A stretch of 5,546 nt of DNA from Bacteroidales bacterium UBA6360. GTDB lineage: Bacteria; Bacteroidota; Bacteroidia; Bacteroidales; UBA932. This document shows, in pieces, positions 1 through 5,546 of this stretch; positions within the stretch are counted from its first letter, which is position 1; the number at the start of each line of letters is the position of its first letter. Below the pieces are notes generated by a model. That model saw nothing but the letters and a program-made list of their open reading frames with translations. It did not search any database and was not told the origin of the DNA. The position numbers were made by a program, and so were the translations under genes. Location of the stretch: contig DJRM01000034.1 of NCBI GenBank assembly GCA_002440085.1, positions 1-5,546 on the forward strand. The letters run 5' to 3'.

Positions 1-66
1 TTAATTTTTAACGAAGTATTGAAAATAAATGTGAGAAAATTTTAAATAGCTTCTAAAAAAATGTCC

Positions 67-74
67 TACTTTTG
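67..74 (+). promoter_or_regulatory. Putative -7 promoter element of ruvA (TACTTTTG)
   Basis: TACTTTTG matches the Bacteroidetes -7 consensus TAnnTTTG at every defined base. A weak -33 candidate, TTTA at 41-44, lies 22 bases upstream, against the usual TTTG at about 19-21. Transcription would begin near 80-82, leaving a leader of about 17 bases before the ATG at 99. The element overlaps the alternative TTG start at 72, which argues against that longer reading of ruvA. The match is seen in the sequence; promoter activity is inferred. Confidence 0.5.
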
Positions 75-98
75 TATGGAATCAGAAAGAAAAGAAAC

Positions 99-686
99 AT
101 GATAGACTACATCAAAGGAACAGTAACGGAAATACTCCCGACAGAAATGACGTTGGAATGCCACGGAATAGGCTACAAAATCCTCATTTCACTGCAATCA
201 TTCGAAGCGCTCAAAACCCAAGGCGATGCCGTCGTCTACATCCATCACTATCTTCGGGAGGATGACGAGCAGTATTTCGGCTTCGCGACAAAAGACGAGC
301 GGGAACTGTTCCGCCTGCTCATCGGAGTCTCCGGAGTGGGAGCGGCAACGGCAAGGATGATGCTGTCTTCAATGAGTTCCGACGAGTTGCGCAATGCCAT
401 TCTTTCCGAAGATATAAACAGAATAAAGAGCATCAAGGGCATTGGACTAAAGTCCGCACAGCGTCTCATACTTGAACTCAAAGACAAGATTACAAAGGGA
501 GCCGGCGCTGAACAGACGACAATATTCCAAACAGGAGGAAATCCGAATCTCGAAGAAGCAACCACCGCTCTCGTCATGCTCGGATTCACAAAGCCGAACG
601 TGACAAAAGCACTTGCAGCTGTATTGAAAGAGAATCCGGAAGCAAGTCTCGAACAGTTAATCAAGTCCGCTCTAAAGAAACTCTAA
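99..686 (+). CDS. ruvA: Holliday junction branch migration protein RuvA
   Basis: RuvA tetramers bind four-way DNA junctions and load the RuvB motor onto them for branch migration, ahead of RuvC cleavage in recombinational repair. The 195-residue product has the normal RuvA length and three-domain order. An OB-fold domain I (about 1-62) opens with MIDYIKGTV and carries the acidic-pin region REDDE at 53-57. Domain II has two helix-hairpin-helix motifs, one around GVSGVGAATA (76-85) and one around IKGIGLKSAQ (112-121). A glycine-rich linker (about 134-148) leads to the RuvB-contacting domain III (about 151-195). I chose the ATG at 99 because family members start with this motif and because an in-frame TTG at 72 would lie within the -7 promoter element. 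ruvB and ruvC are not in the window. The gene converges on mnmG with 63 bp between the stop codons. Confidence 0.97.
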   Translation: MIDYIKGTVTEILPTEMTLECHGIGYKILISLQSFEALKTQGDAVVYIHHYLREDDEQYFGFATKDERELFRLLIGVSGVGAATARMMLSSMSSDELRNAILSEDINRIKSIKGIGLKSAQRLILELKDKITKGAGAEQTTIFQTGGNPNLEEATTALVMLGFTKPNVTKALAAVLKENPEASLEQLIKSALKKL

Positions 687-696
687 TCCGTCTCCA

Positions 697-712
697 TGTT
701 CCACGTGGAACA
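697..712. other. parS: parS centromere site, perfect 16-bp palindrome
   Basis: TGTTCCACGTGGAACA is a perfect 8+8 palindrome. It fits the widely conserved bacterial parS consensus TGTTnCACGTGnAACA that ParB/Spo0J binds. ParB loads at parS as a CTP-dependent clamp, spreads, and directs origin segregation with ParA and SMC loading. The site sits in the 63-bp gap between the convergent ruvA and mnmG stop codons, where it disturbs neither gene. Flanking bases (A at 696, A at 713) do not extend the symmetry. A short hairpin terminator is an alternative reading, but there is no following T-run. The palindrome is directly seen; ParB binding is inferred from the consensus. Confidence 0.85.
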
Positions 713-749
713 AAGCCAAAGAACAGTAGCCGATTTTTCTATATCCCTA

Positions 750-2768
750 TCACCGTCCGAAGTACACCAACAGCACAGATATATCCGCCGGAGAAACACC
801 GGAAATACGTGATGCCTGGGCTATGGTTCTCGGGGAATAGCGCTTCAGTTTTTGCCTACACTCGATAGAAAGCGACTCCACCCTATCGAAATCAAAGCCG
901 TCCGGAATAATCAAATTTTCCAAACGCCTGATTTTATCCGCAGCCTGACGTTCCCTCTCGATATACCCTTTATATTTTATGTGTATATCCACTACATCAA
1001 GCAGAGTCTCGCGGTACTTTTCATCAAGTCGGGACATCCGGTCCGAATCAGAAACCGCAGGAGAAATACCGGAAGAAAAAGCAGTCGAAGTATTCTGCAT
1101 GGCCAAGGACTCAACACTGTCTTTCAACGAGAGATGAAAAAAGTCTTCCTTTATTCCGTGACTTTCAAAAGTTCCACGTGGAACACAATGAATAATTTCA
1201 GATACGGCAACCTGAGGCCTTGCCACCAGTTCAGAAAGCCTGCGACGCGAAGAAATCTCAACCGTTGACTTGGAAAGGAGATAATCATTGACAAGTTCCG
1301 GACGAACAGAATAAATACCGAAGAAATCCTCAATTTTCTCCACCGCATCATATTTCCGCATAGTACAGTCATAACGAAAATCATCGGCAAGTCCCAAAGA
1401 GTGAGAGAGAGGTGTCAGACGAAAATCCGCATTGTCCTGCCTTAGAAGAATCCTATACTCAGCCCGCGAAGTGAACATCCTGTAAGGCTCATCGACGCCC
1501 TTAGTAATAAGGTCATCAATGAGAACACCGATGTAGGCCTCATCACGCTTAAGAACAAAAGGATCCTTTCCGGAAACTTTCAAATGAGCATTGATGCCGG
1601 CCATCAGTCCCTGAGCGGCCGCCTCCTCATATCCGGTCGTGCCGTTAATCTGCCCGGCAAAGAAAAGATTCTCAATGTCCTTCAGTTCAAGAGAGGGCTT
1701 CAACTGAGTCGGATCGAAATAGTCATACTCAACCGCGTAGGCCGGACGATAAATCTTGACGTTCTCGAGACCCTTTATATGATGCAAAGCCTCAAGCTGT
1801 ACCTCAAGCGGAAGCGATGACGAGAAGCCCTGCAAATAATACTCATTTGTATCCCTTCCCTCCGGCTCCAAAAAAAGCTGATGTTCAGTCTTGTCGGCAA
1901 ACGTCCTGAGCTTATCCTCGATGCTCGGACAATAGCGGGGACCAATGCCGGTAATCTTCCCCGAAAAGAGTGGAGAGTCCTTGAAGCCTGATCGAAGTAT
2001 GCCATGAACCTCTTCATTAGTGTGAAGAATATAACATGGCATCTGAGGAGTCCTGCCCTGCGCCGACGAGAGAAAAGGAAGGAAGGAAAACTTCTCCGGA
2101 GACTCATCACCGAGCTGCACAGGCAGAGACTTAACATCAACTGAAGAAATATCGATTCTCGGAGGAGTGCCGGTTTTCATACGGGCAGCCTGAATGCCCA
2201 TGGCCTTCAATTGTTCGGTAAGGCCGAAGGATGACATCTCCCCTATTCTGCCACCCACAAAGTCATTCTGACCGATAAAAAGCCGTCCGGAAAGAAAGGT
2301 TCCGGCAGTGAGGATAACCGCTTGAGATTTGAAAATTGCGCCCGTGGTCGTACGGCATCCCACGATTTTTGAATTCTCGAAAAGAAATTCAGCGACAGTA
2401 TCTTGGTAAATATCTAATTTACAATTAGTTTCGAGTAATTTTCGCCAAACGGCGCTAAAGCGGTTTTTGTCGCACTGGGCACGAGGACTCCACATCGCCG
2501 GCCCTTTCGAACGATTCAGCATCCTGAACTGAAGCGTGGAAACATCCGTCACTATTCCCATATAACCGCCGAGAGCATCAATCTCACGAACAATCTGCCC
2601 CTTAGCTATTCCGCCGACGGCAGGATTGCAGGACATCTGCCCAAACTTATTCATGTCCATCGAAACAAGAAGCGTCCTCGATCCGAGCCCTGAAGCCGCC
2701 ATCGCAGCCTCACAGCCGGCATGACCTCCACCGACGACGATGACATCATATTCATTGAATCCCATCAT
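750..2768 (-). CDS. mnmG: tRNA uridine-5-carboxymethylaminomethyl modification enzyme MnmG (GidA)
   Basis: With MnmE, MnmG uses FAD, a methylene-folate and glycine to install cmnm5 on the wobble uridine of certain tRNAs. Visible features are the N-terminal FAD dinucleotide motif VVGGGHAGCEAA (11-22), the CNPAVGGIAKG block with catalytic-type Cys47, MKTGTPPRID (197-206), and GPRYCPSIEDK with the second conserved Cys280. The FAD-domain block LFFAGQINGTTGYEEAA (368-384) and EPYRMFTSRAEYR (427-439) follow. The C-terminal helical MnmE-binding end finishes in SGVSPADISVLLVYFGR. At 672 residues it is about 45 longer than the usual 620-630. The excess lies at about residues 532-573, a Ser-rich stretch that begins at an in-frame parS site (VPRGT, 529-533). 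Two adjacent ATGs (2768 and 2765) are both possible starts. It lies 33 bp downstream of ybeY on the same strand. The frame and catalytic motifs are intact, so it should be functional. Confidence 0.97.
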   Translation of the reverse strand: MMGFNEYDVIVVGGGHAGCEAAMAASGLGSRTLLVSMDMNKFGQMSCNPAVGGIAKGQIVREIDALGGYMGIVTDVSTLQFRMLNRSKGPAMWSPRAQCDKNRFSAVWRKLLETNCKLDIYQDTVAEFLFENSKIVGCRTTTGAIFKSQAVILTAGTFLSGRLFIGQNDFVGGRIGEMSSFGLTEQLKAMGIQAARMKTGTPPRIDISSVDVKSLPVQLGDESPEKFSFLPFLSSAQGRTPQMPCYILHTNEEVHGILRSGFKDSPLFSGKITGIGPRYCPSIEDKLRTFADKTEHQLFLEPEGRDTNEYYLQGFSSSLPLEVQLEALHHIKGLENVKIYRPAYAVEYDYFDPTQLKPSLELKDIENLFFAGQINGTTGYEEAAAQGLMAGINAHLKVSGKDPFVLKRDEAYIGVLIDDLITKGVDEPYRMFTSRAEYRILLRQDNADFRLTPLSHSLGLADDFRYDCTMRKYDAVEKIEDFFGIYSVRPELVNDYLLSKSTVEISSRRRLSELVARPQVAVSEIIHCVPRGTFESHGIKEDFFHLSLKDSVESLAMQNTSTAFSSGISPAVSDSDRMSRLDEKYRETLLDVVDIHIKYKGYIERERQAADKIRRLENLIIPDGFDFDRVESLSIECRQKLKRYSPRTIAQASRISGVSPADISVLLVYFGR
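1170..1185. other. parS: Second parS-like site, inside the mnmG coding sequence
   Basis: AGTTCCACGTGGAACA contains a perfect 14-bp palindrome (1171-1184) and differs from the perfect site at 697-712 by one outermost base. Their centres are 473 bp apart. On the mnmG strand the core is read as Val-Pro-Arg-Gly-Thr (residues 529-533), where the lineage-specific insertion of that protein begins. parS sites within genes are common in other bacteria, so a coding location is no objection. The second near-identical copy so close by makes chance unlikely and supports the parS reading of both. ParB occupancy is inferred. Confidence 0.78.
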
Positions 2769-2787
2769 GGATTATATTAGAATTTTT

Positions 2788-2795
2788 CAAATTTA
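2788..2795 (-). promoter_or_regulatory. Putative internal promoter -7 element for mnmG (TAAATTTG)
   Basis: Read on the minus strand, TAAATTTG fits TAnnTTTG fully. A CTTG, 3 of 4 matches to the -33 TTTG, lies 20 bases upstream within the end of ybeY. It would start transcription about 12-14 bases before the mnmG ATG. mnmG may therefore have its own promoter in addition to read-through from ybeY. AT-rich gaps produce such matches easily, so confidence is limited. Confidence 0.35.
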
Positions 2796-2801
2796 AAGAA
2801 T

Positions 2802-3221
2802 CTACAGAAGTTCACGCAAGGACAGGTAGTAATTCTCCTTCGAGCGCATCATCTTAATGTCCGCCTCAGTGTGATCGTCATATCCGATAAGATGAAGGAG
2901 CCCGTGAATGATTACTCGGTTAAGCTCATCCTTAAATTCTGTACCGAATTCGACGGAATTCTCACGCACTGAATCGACGCTGATGAAAAGGTCGCCGGAA
3001 AGGCGGTCTCCCTCACAATAGTCGAAAGTGATTATGTCGGTGAAATAGTCATGCTGAAGATACTTCTGATTGATGTCGAGAACATAATTGTCCGAACAGA
3101 AAATAATTGAAATATCCCCTATCCGGCGAATCTCGCTCTCGGCCGCAAGCCGCAACCATTCATTTGTTTTCCGACGGTCGCGGAATTTGAAGCCAGTGTC
3201 CTGAAAATAATATGAAATCAT
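2802..3221 (-). CDS. ybeY: Endoribonuclease YbeY (rRNA maturation factor)
   Basis: YbeY is a metal-dependent single-strand RNase. It acts in 16S rRNA 3'-end maturation and in quality control of defective 70S ribosomes. The UPF0054 signature is clear: the conserved block LQHDYFTDIITFDY (55-68), then GDRLSGDLFISVDSV (71-85), and the metal-site helix IIHGLLHLIGYDDH (104-117). His106 and His110 match the first two ligands. The third position of the usual H-x3-H-x5-H is Asp116, with His117 next to it. I chose the ATG at 3221 (139 residues), which agrees with usual Bacteroidetes YbeY length and start. An in-frame ATG at 3290 would add 23 residues with no family similarity and run across a promoter element. 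It is probably co-transcribed with mnmG, 33 bp downstream. Confidence 0.93.
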   Translation of the reverse strand: MISYYFQDTGFKFRDRRKTNEWLRLAAESEIRRIGDISIIFCSDNYVLDINQKYLQHDYFTDIITFDYCEGDRLSGDLFISVDSVRENSVEFGTEFKDELNRVIIHGLLHLIGYDDHTEADIKMMRSKENYYLSLRELL

Positions 3222-3268
3222 ACGCACAAGTGTCAGGGAAACCCGTTTTCGAGCCACCAAATTTTCTG

Positions 3269-3276
3269 CAAATCTA
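3269..3276 (-). promoter_or_regulatory. Putative -7 promoter element of ybeY (TAGATTTG)
   Basis: On the minus strand TAGATTTG matches TAnnTTTG. Transcription would start near 3262, about 40 bases before the ATG at 3221. There is no TTTG at the expected -33 distance, so only half of the promoter signature is present. The element lies inside the longer alternative ybeY reading from 3290 and so favours the shorter start. Confidence 0.38.
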
Positions 3277-3294
3277 CAACTAATAAACAAAAAG

Positions 3295-3325
3295 TTTGTT
3301 ATAAAAATTATTATTTCTAACTTTA
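3295..3325 (+). promoter_or_regulatory. Bacteroidetes-type promoter of the tonB-family gene
   Basis: TTTG at 3295-3298 is followed after exactly 19 bases by TAACTTTA at 3318-3325. This is the -33/-7 pair of the Bacteroidetes primary sigma factor (TTTG, about 19-21 bases, TAnnTTTG), with only the last base differing. The start of transcription would be about 3331-3333, giving a leader of about 55 bases before the ATG at 3387. It is the best promoter match in the window. The -33 box forms the right arm of a small inverted repeat (AACAAA/TTTGTT, 3286-3300) that could be an operator or chance. Confidence 0.6.
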
Positions 3326-3386
3326 CACGACTTTATGGGCATCGCGATATGCCGCAGAAAAGACAATAAAAAGTGATACAATAGTT

Positions 3387-4076
3387 ATGGAAGTTAAAAA
3401 GTCACCAAAAGCAAGTCTTGAAAACAAGAAATTGCTGTTCGTTGAAATCGGACTGGTAATTGCCCTGACTGCCGTCTACGTGGCGTTCAACTGGACGTCG
3501 AAGGACGCGCAGGTGAGCACGCTCGAAGCTGACAATCAGGTAGTTCAAGAGGAAGAAATTATCCCTATCACGCAGGAGACGCCTCCACCTCCACCTGAGG
3601 CACCGAAGATTCCTGTCCTTTCTGACCAAATTGACATCGTGGACGACGAAATCAAGATTGACAATGATTTCCTTTCACTTGAGGACAACAGCGACATGGG
3701 AGTCGAGATTATGGACTACGTCGAGAACGTTCAGGAAGAAGTCGTTGAAGAGGAAGCTATTCCGTTCCAGCTCGTTGAGGAGAAGCCATCGTTCATGGGC
3801 GGCGACGCGAACCAGTTCTCAGTCTGGGTGAACAAGAGACTCGTATACCCGGAAATAGCAAAGGAAAACGGCGTTCAGGGACGTGTGACTCTCCAGTTTA
3901 CAGTTGAAAAGGACGGTTCAGTAACCAAGGTAAAGGTGCTCCGCGGCGTTGACCCGTCGCTCGACAAGGAAGCGGTCAGAGTCGTTTCCATGTCGCCGAA
4001 ATGGACTCCCGGAAAGCAGCGTGACCGTGCGGTACCCGTAACATACACCTTCCCGGTTTACTTCCAGCTGCGATAG
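3387..4076 (+). CDS. Energy transducer TonB family protein
   Basis: TonB proteins are anchored in the inner membrane, cross the periplasm and pass proton-motive energy from ExbBD to TonB-dependent outer-membrane transporters. The 229-residue product has the standard layout. A short Lys-rich cytoplasmic N-terminus (1-15) precedes one membrane helix (about 16-36). A periplasmic linker follows with a five-proline run (66-70) and then a strongly acidic stretch (about 78-133). The C-terminal TonB domain (about 145-229) has the conserved LVYPEIAKENGVQGRV (152-167), a strand with DGSV (176-179) and PKWTPGKQRDRAVPVTYTFPV (204-224). An acidic rather than Pro-Lys linker is usual in Bacteroidetes paralogues. 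No exbB or exbD is near, so this is an orphan copy whose transporter partner cannot be told from the window. It has its own promoter and terminator and looks monocistronic. Confidence 0.92.
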   Translation: MEVKKSPKASLENKKLLFVEIGLVIALTAVYVAFNWTSKDAQVSTLEADNQVVQEEEIIPITQETPPPPPEAPKIPVLSDQIDIVDDEIKIDNDFLSLEDNSDMGVEIMDYVENVQEEVVEEEAIPFQLVEEKPSFMGGDANQFSVWVNKRLVYPEIAKENGVQGRVTLQFTVEKDGSVTKVKVLRGVDPSLDKEAVRVVSMSPKWTPGKQRDRAVPVTYTFPVYFQLR

Positions 4077-4118
4077 GACGCGCGCATAAACAAGCGGATA
4101 GTTGCATTTCACTAATTT

Positions 4119-4152
4119 AAAGGCGATTGAATAGTTTTCGGTCGCCTTTTTT
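4119..4152 (+). terminator. Rho-independent terminator after the tonB-family gene
   Basis: AAAGGCGA (4119-4126) and TCGCCTTT (4142-4149) form an 8-bp perfect stem around a 15-base loop, and the T-run continues to 4152. It lies 42 bases after the TAG stop of the tonB-family gene. It therefore separates that transcript from hflX, which starts 41 bases further on. Because A-runs precede the left arm, it has some potential in the reverse direction too. Confidence 0.82.
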
Positions 4153-4193
4153 ATTAAAAGGTCTAAGTACTATCCCATAAATAATTCATATAT

Positions 4194-5393
4194 ATGCTTA
4201 ATTCTGAACCGATTATAATTAAGAAATACGTTGAGAAGGCAATATTCGTCGGAGTACTGAAGCAGGGAGATGAAGAAGCGCGGGTGAATGAATACCTCGA
4301 CGAGCTTGAGTTTTTGGCCGAAACGGCGGGCGTAGAGGGGCGCGGACGCTTCGTCCAGAAGGTTGACAAGGCAGACCCGAGAACGTACATCAGAAGCGGC
4401 AAATTGGACGAAATAAAGCAGTTCATAGAAGAGAATGAGATTGACGTGGCGATATTCGACGACGAACTCTCCCCTACGCAGCTGCGAAACATAGAAAGAG
4501 AACTGAACATAAAAATTCTCGACAGGACAAATCTGATTCTGGACATATTCGCCCAAAGAGCGAAGACCGCATACGCAAAGACCCAGGTGGAACTCGCGCA
4601 GTATCAGTACCTCCTCCCACGGCTCACCCGAATGTGGACGCACCTCGAAAGGCAAAAGGGCGGCATCGGAATGAGGGGACCGGGAGAGACCCAGATCGAG
4701 ACTGACCGACGAATCATCCAGGACAAGATTGCCAGACTTAAGGAACAGCTCAAGAAAATTGACAAGCAGATGGCCTCGCAGCGCGGAAACAGGGGGTCAC
4801 TTGTCCGCATAGCACTCGTCGGTTACACAAACGTCGGAAAGAGTACACTGATGAACATGTTGGCAAAGAGCGACGTCTTCGCCGAAAACAAACTGTTCGC
4901 AACGCTTGACACCACAGTCAGAAAAGTCGTCATCGAGAACGTCCCTTTCCTGCTCAGCGACACGGTAGGATTCATCAGAAAACTGCCTACGCAGCTCGTT
5001 GAAGCCTTCAAGAGCACGCTTGACGAAGTAAGGGAGGCCGACATACTGATGCACGTCGTCGACATATCCCACCCCAACCACGAAGAACACATCCGCGTGG
5101 TCAACGAAACTCTCCGCGACATAGGGGCCATAAACAAACCCATATTCGTCGTTTTCAACAAGATTGACGCATATCAACACGAAGAGTACGACGAGTTCTC
5201 GTTAGAGCCTAAAAAGCCCGTAAACTACACGCTTGAGGAATACAAGAACTCATGGATTGCAAAGGAGAATACCCCGTGCATCTTCATCTCGGCAAAGCAG
5301 AAAATCGGCATAGACAAGCTCCGCTCCGACCTCTACAAGATGGTGGCCGAAATCCATGCCGGGCGATACCCCTTCAACAATTTCCTGTGGTAA
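4194..5393 (+). CDS. hflX: Ribosome-associated GTPase HflX
   Basis: HflX binds the 50S subunit and splits stalled or stress-arrested 70S ribosomes, with GTP hydrolysis recycling it. The 399-residue protein shows the N-terminal HflX domain (about 15-115, with the DPRTYIRSGK region at 61-70). A linking segment follows with the family's glycine-rich loop GGIGMRGPGETQIE (156-169) and a charged helical hairpin (about 170-198). The G domain has G1 GYTNVGKST (210-218), G2 around ATLDTT (236-241), G3 DTVG (256-259), G4 NKID (322-325) and G5 SAK (366-368). All nucleotide-binding motifs are present. The ATG at 4194 gives a normal N-terminus. I find no clear TTTG/TAnnTTTG pair in the 41 bases between the upstream terminator and the start, so its promoter is unidentified. 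The stop codon overlaps the edge of an inverted-repeat element. Confidence 0.96.
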   Translation: MLNSEPIIIKKYVEKAIFVGVLKQGDEEARVNEYLDELEFLAETAGVEGRGRFVQKVDKADPRTYIRSGKLDEIKQFIEENEIDVAIFDDELSPTQLRNIERELNIKILDRTNLILDIFAQRAKTAYAKTQVELAQYQYLLPRLTRMWTHLERQKGGIGMRGPGETQIETDRRIIQDKIARLKEQLKKIDKQMASQRGNRGSLVRIALVGYTNVGKSTLMNMLAKSDVFAENKLFATLDTTVRKVVIENVPFLLSDTVGFIRKLPTQLVEAFKSTLDEVREADILMHVVDISHPNHEEHIRVVNETLRDIGAINKPIFVVFNKIDAYQHEEYDEFSLEPKKPVNYTLEEYKNSWIAKENTPCIFISAKQKIGIDKLRSDLYKMVAEIHAGRYPFNNFLW

Positions 5394-5512
5394 AATCCAA
5401 ATTTAAGGGCGAATGGCTGCGTTACGCGTCGTCGGCGAAATCCTCACAACCATAAGGTTGCTGCGGTTTCTTCTCCTCGCAAGCCTTGCCCTTTACCTTA
5501 AATTTGAATTTT
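5392..5512. repeat. Inverted-repeat-bounded intergenic element (MITE-like or structured RNA)
   Basis: A 17-base arm at 5392-5408 and its reverse complement at 5496-5512 match at 16 of 17 positions; the inner 11 (CAAATTTAAGG / CCTTAAATTTG) are perfect. They enclose 87 bases that are clearly more GC-rich than the arms. A central hairpin, CAACC-ATAA-GGTTG, lies at 5447-5460. A second possible pairing is AAGGGC (5405-5410) with GCCCTT (5488-5493). The left arm starts on the last two bases of the hflX TAA stop. An open frame from an ATG at 5413 runs across it to the window end without a stop, encoding a short hydrophobic peptide; I do not call this a gene. It could be a dispersed non-autonomous repeat, a long 3' structure of hflX, or an RNA. 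I see no convincing target-site duplication, and only one copy is in the window. Confidence 0.6.
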
Positions 5513-5546
5513 CAATAAAAAGACAAGAAGCTGTTTTAATTTTTTG

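Noticed and set aside
72..98. N-terminal extension of RuvA from a TTG start
   Set aside because: It has no RuvA family similarity and overlaps the -7 promoter element; MIDYIKG at 99 is the normal RuvA N-terminus.
697..712. Palindrome as a terminator hairpin between ruvA and mnmG
   Set aside because: No loop-plus-T-run architecture, and the exact match to the parS consensus plus a second copy explains it better.
687..749. Replication origin in the parS gap
   Set aside because: The gap is only 63 bp and I see no cluster of DnaA boxes or AT-rich unwinding region; parS alone does not mark oriC.
852..1268. Plus-strand open frame antisense to mnmG
   Set aside because: The opposite strand encodes a well-conserved MnmG; the antisense product shows no recognisable domain.
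3222..3290. N-terminal extension of YbeY from an ATG at 3290
   Set aside because: The 23 added residues are unlike the family, make the protein too long and cover a likely -7 element.
4170..4655. Long minus-strand frames opposite hflX (also 4797-5180)
   Set aside because: They are shadows of the strongly conserved HflX frame, with Cys/Val/Tyr-rich antisense composition and no known motif.
3387..5393. tonB-family gene and hflX as one operon
   Set aside because: A strong terminator hairpin with a T-run at 4119-4152 separates them and the functions are unrelated.
5252..5455. Plus-strand frame overlapping the end of hflX and running into the repeat
   Set aside because: Most of it lies out of frame inside the conserved HflX C-terminus; it is open only by chance.

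Overview
The window reads as chromosomal core-genome DNA of a member of the Bacteroidota, probably order Bacteroidales. Three things support this. The gene order ybeY-mnmG and the sequence flavour of the proteins fit: an acidic-linker TonB, a YbeY with an H-x3-H-x6-H spacing, and a short HflX. Several gene starts are preceded by Bacteroidetes-type promoter elements (-33 TTTG, -7 TAnnTTTG). The starts lack obvious Shine-Dalgarno sequences. All five full genes look intact. I see no rRNA, tRNA, CRISPR array, phage gene or transposase.

Layout: ruvA (+, 99-686) converges on a leftward pair, ybeY then mnmG (-, 3221-2802 and 2768-750, 33 bp apart). A 165-bp divergent promoter region (3222-3386) separates ybeY from a rightward tonB-family gene (3387-4076). 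That gene ends in a rho-independent terminator (4119-4152). A separate rightward hflX (4194-5393) follows. The last 150 bases hold an inverted-repeat-bounded element of about 121 bp (5392-5512) that starts on the hflX stop codon.

What the genes do: RuvA is the Holliday-junction-binding subunit of RuvAB. MnmG makes the wobble-uridine cmnm5 modification of tRNA together with MnmE. YbeY is a metal-dependent RNase for rRNA processing and ribosome quality control. HflX is a ribosome-associated GTPase that splits stalled ribosomes. The TonB-like protein couples inner-membrane energy to outer-membrane transporters. The set is mostly nucleic-acid and ribosome housekeeping, plus one envelope gene.

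The most notable non-coding signal is a pair of ParB-centromere (parS) palindromes. A perfect 16-bp copy lies in the ruvA/mnmG convergent gap (697-712). A 15/16 copy lies inside mnmG (1170-1185), at the beginning of an in-frame insertion of about 42 codons that ordinary MnmG proteins seem to lack. This suggests the locus lies in the origin-proximal, ParB-loaded part of the chromosome. The second point of interest is the terminal inverted-repeat element after hflX.
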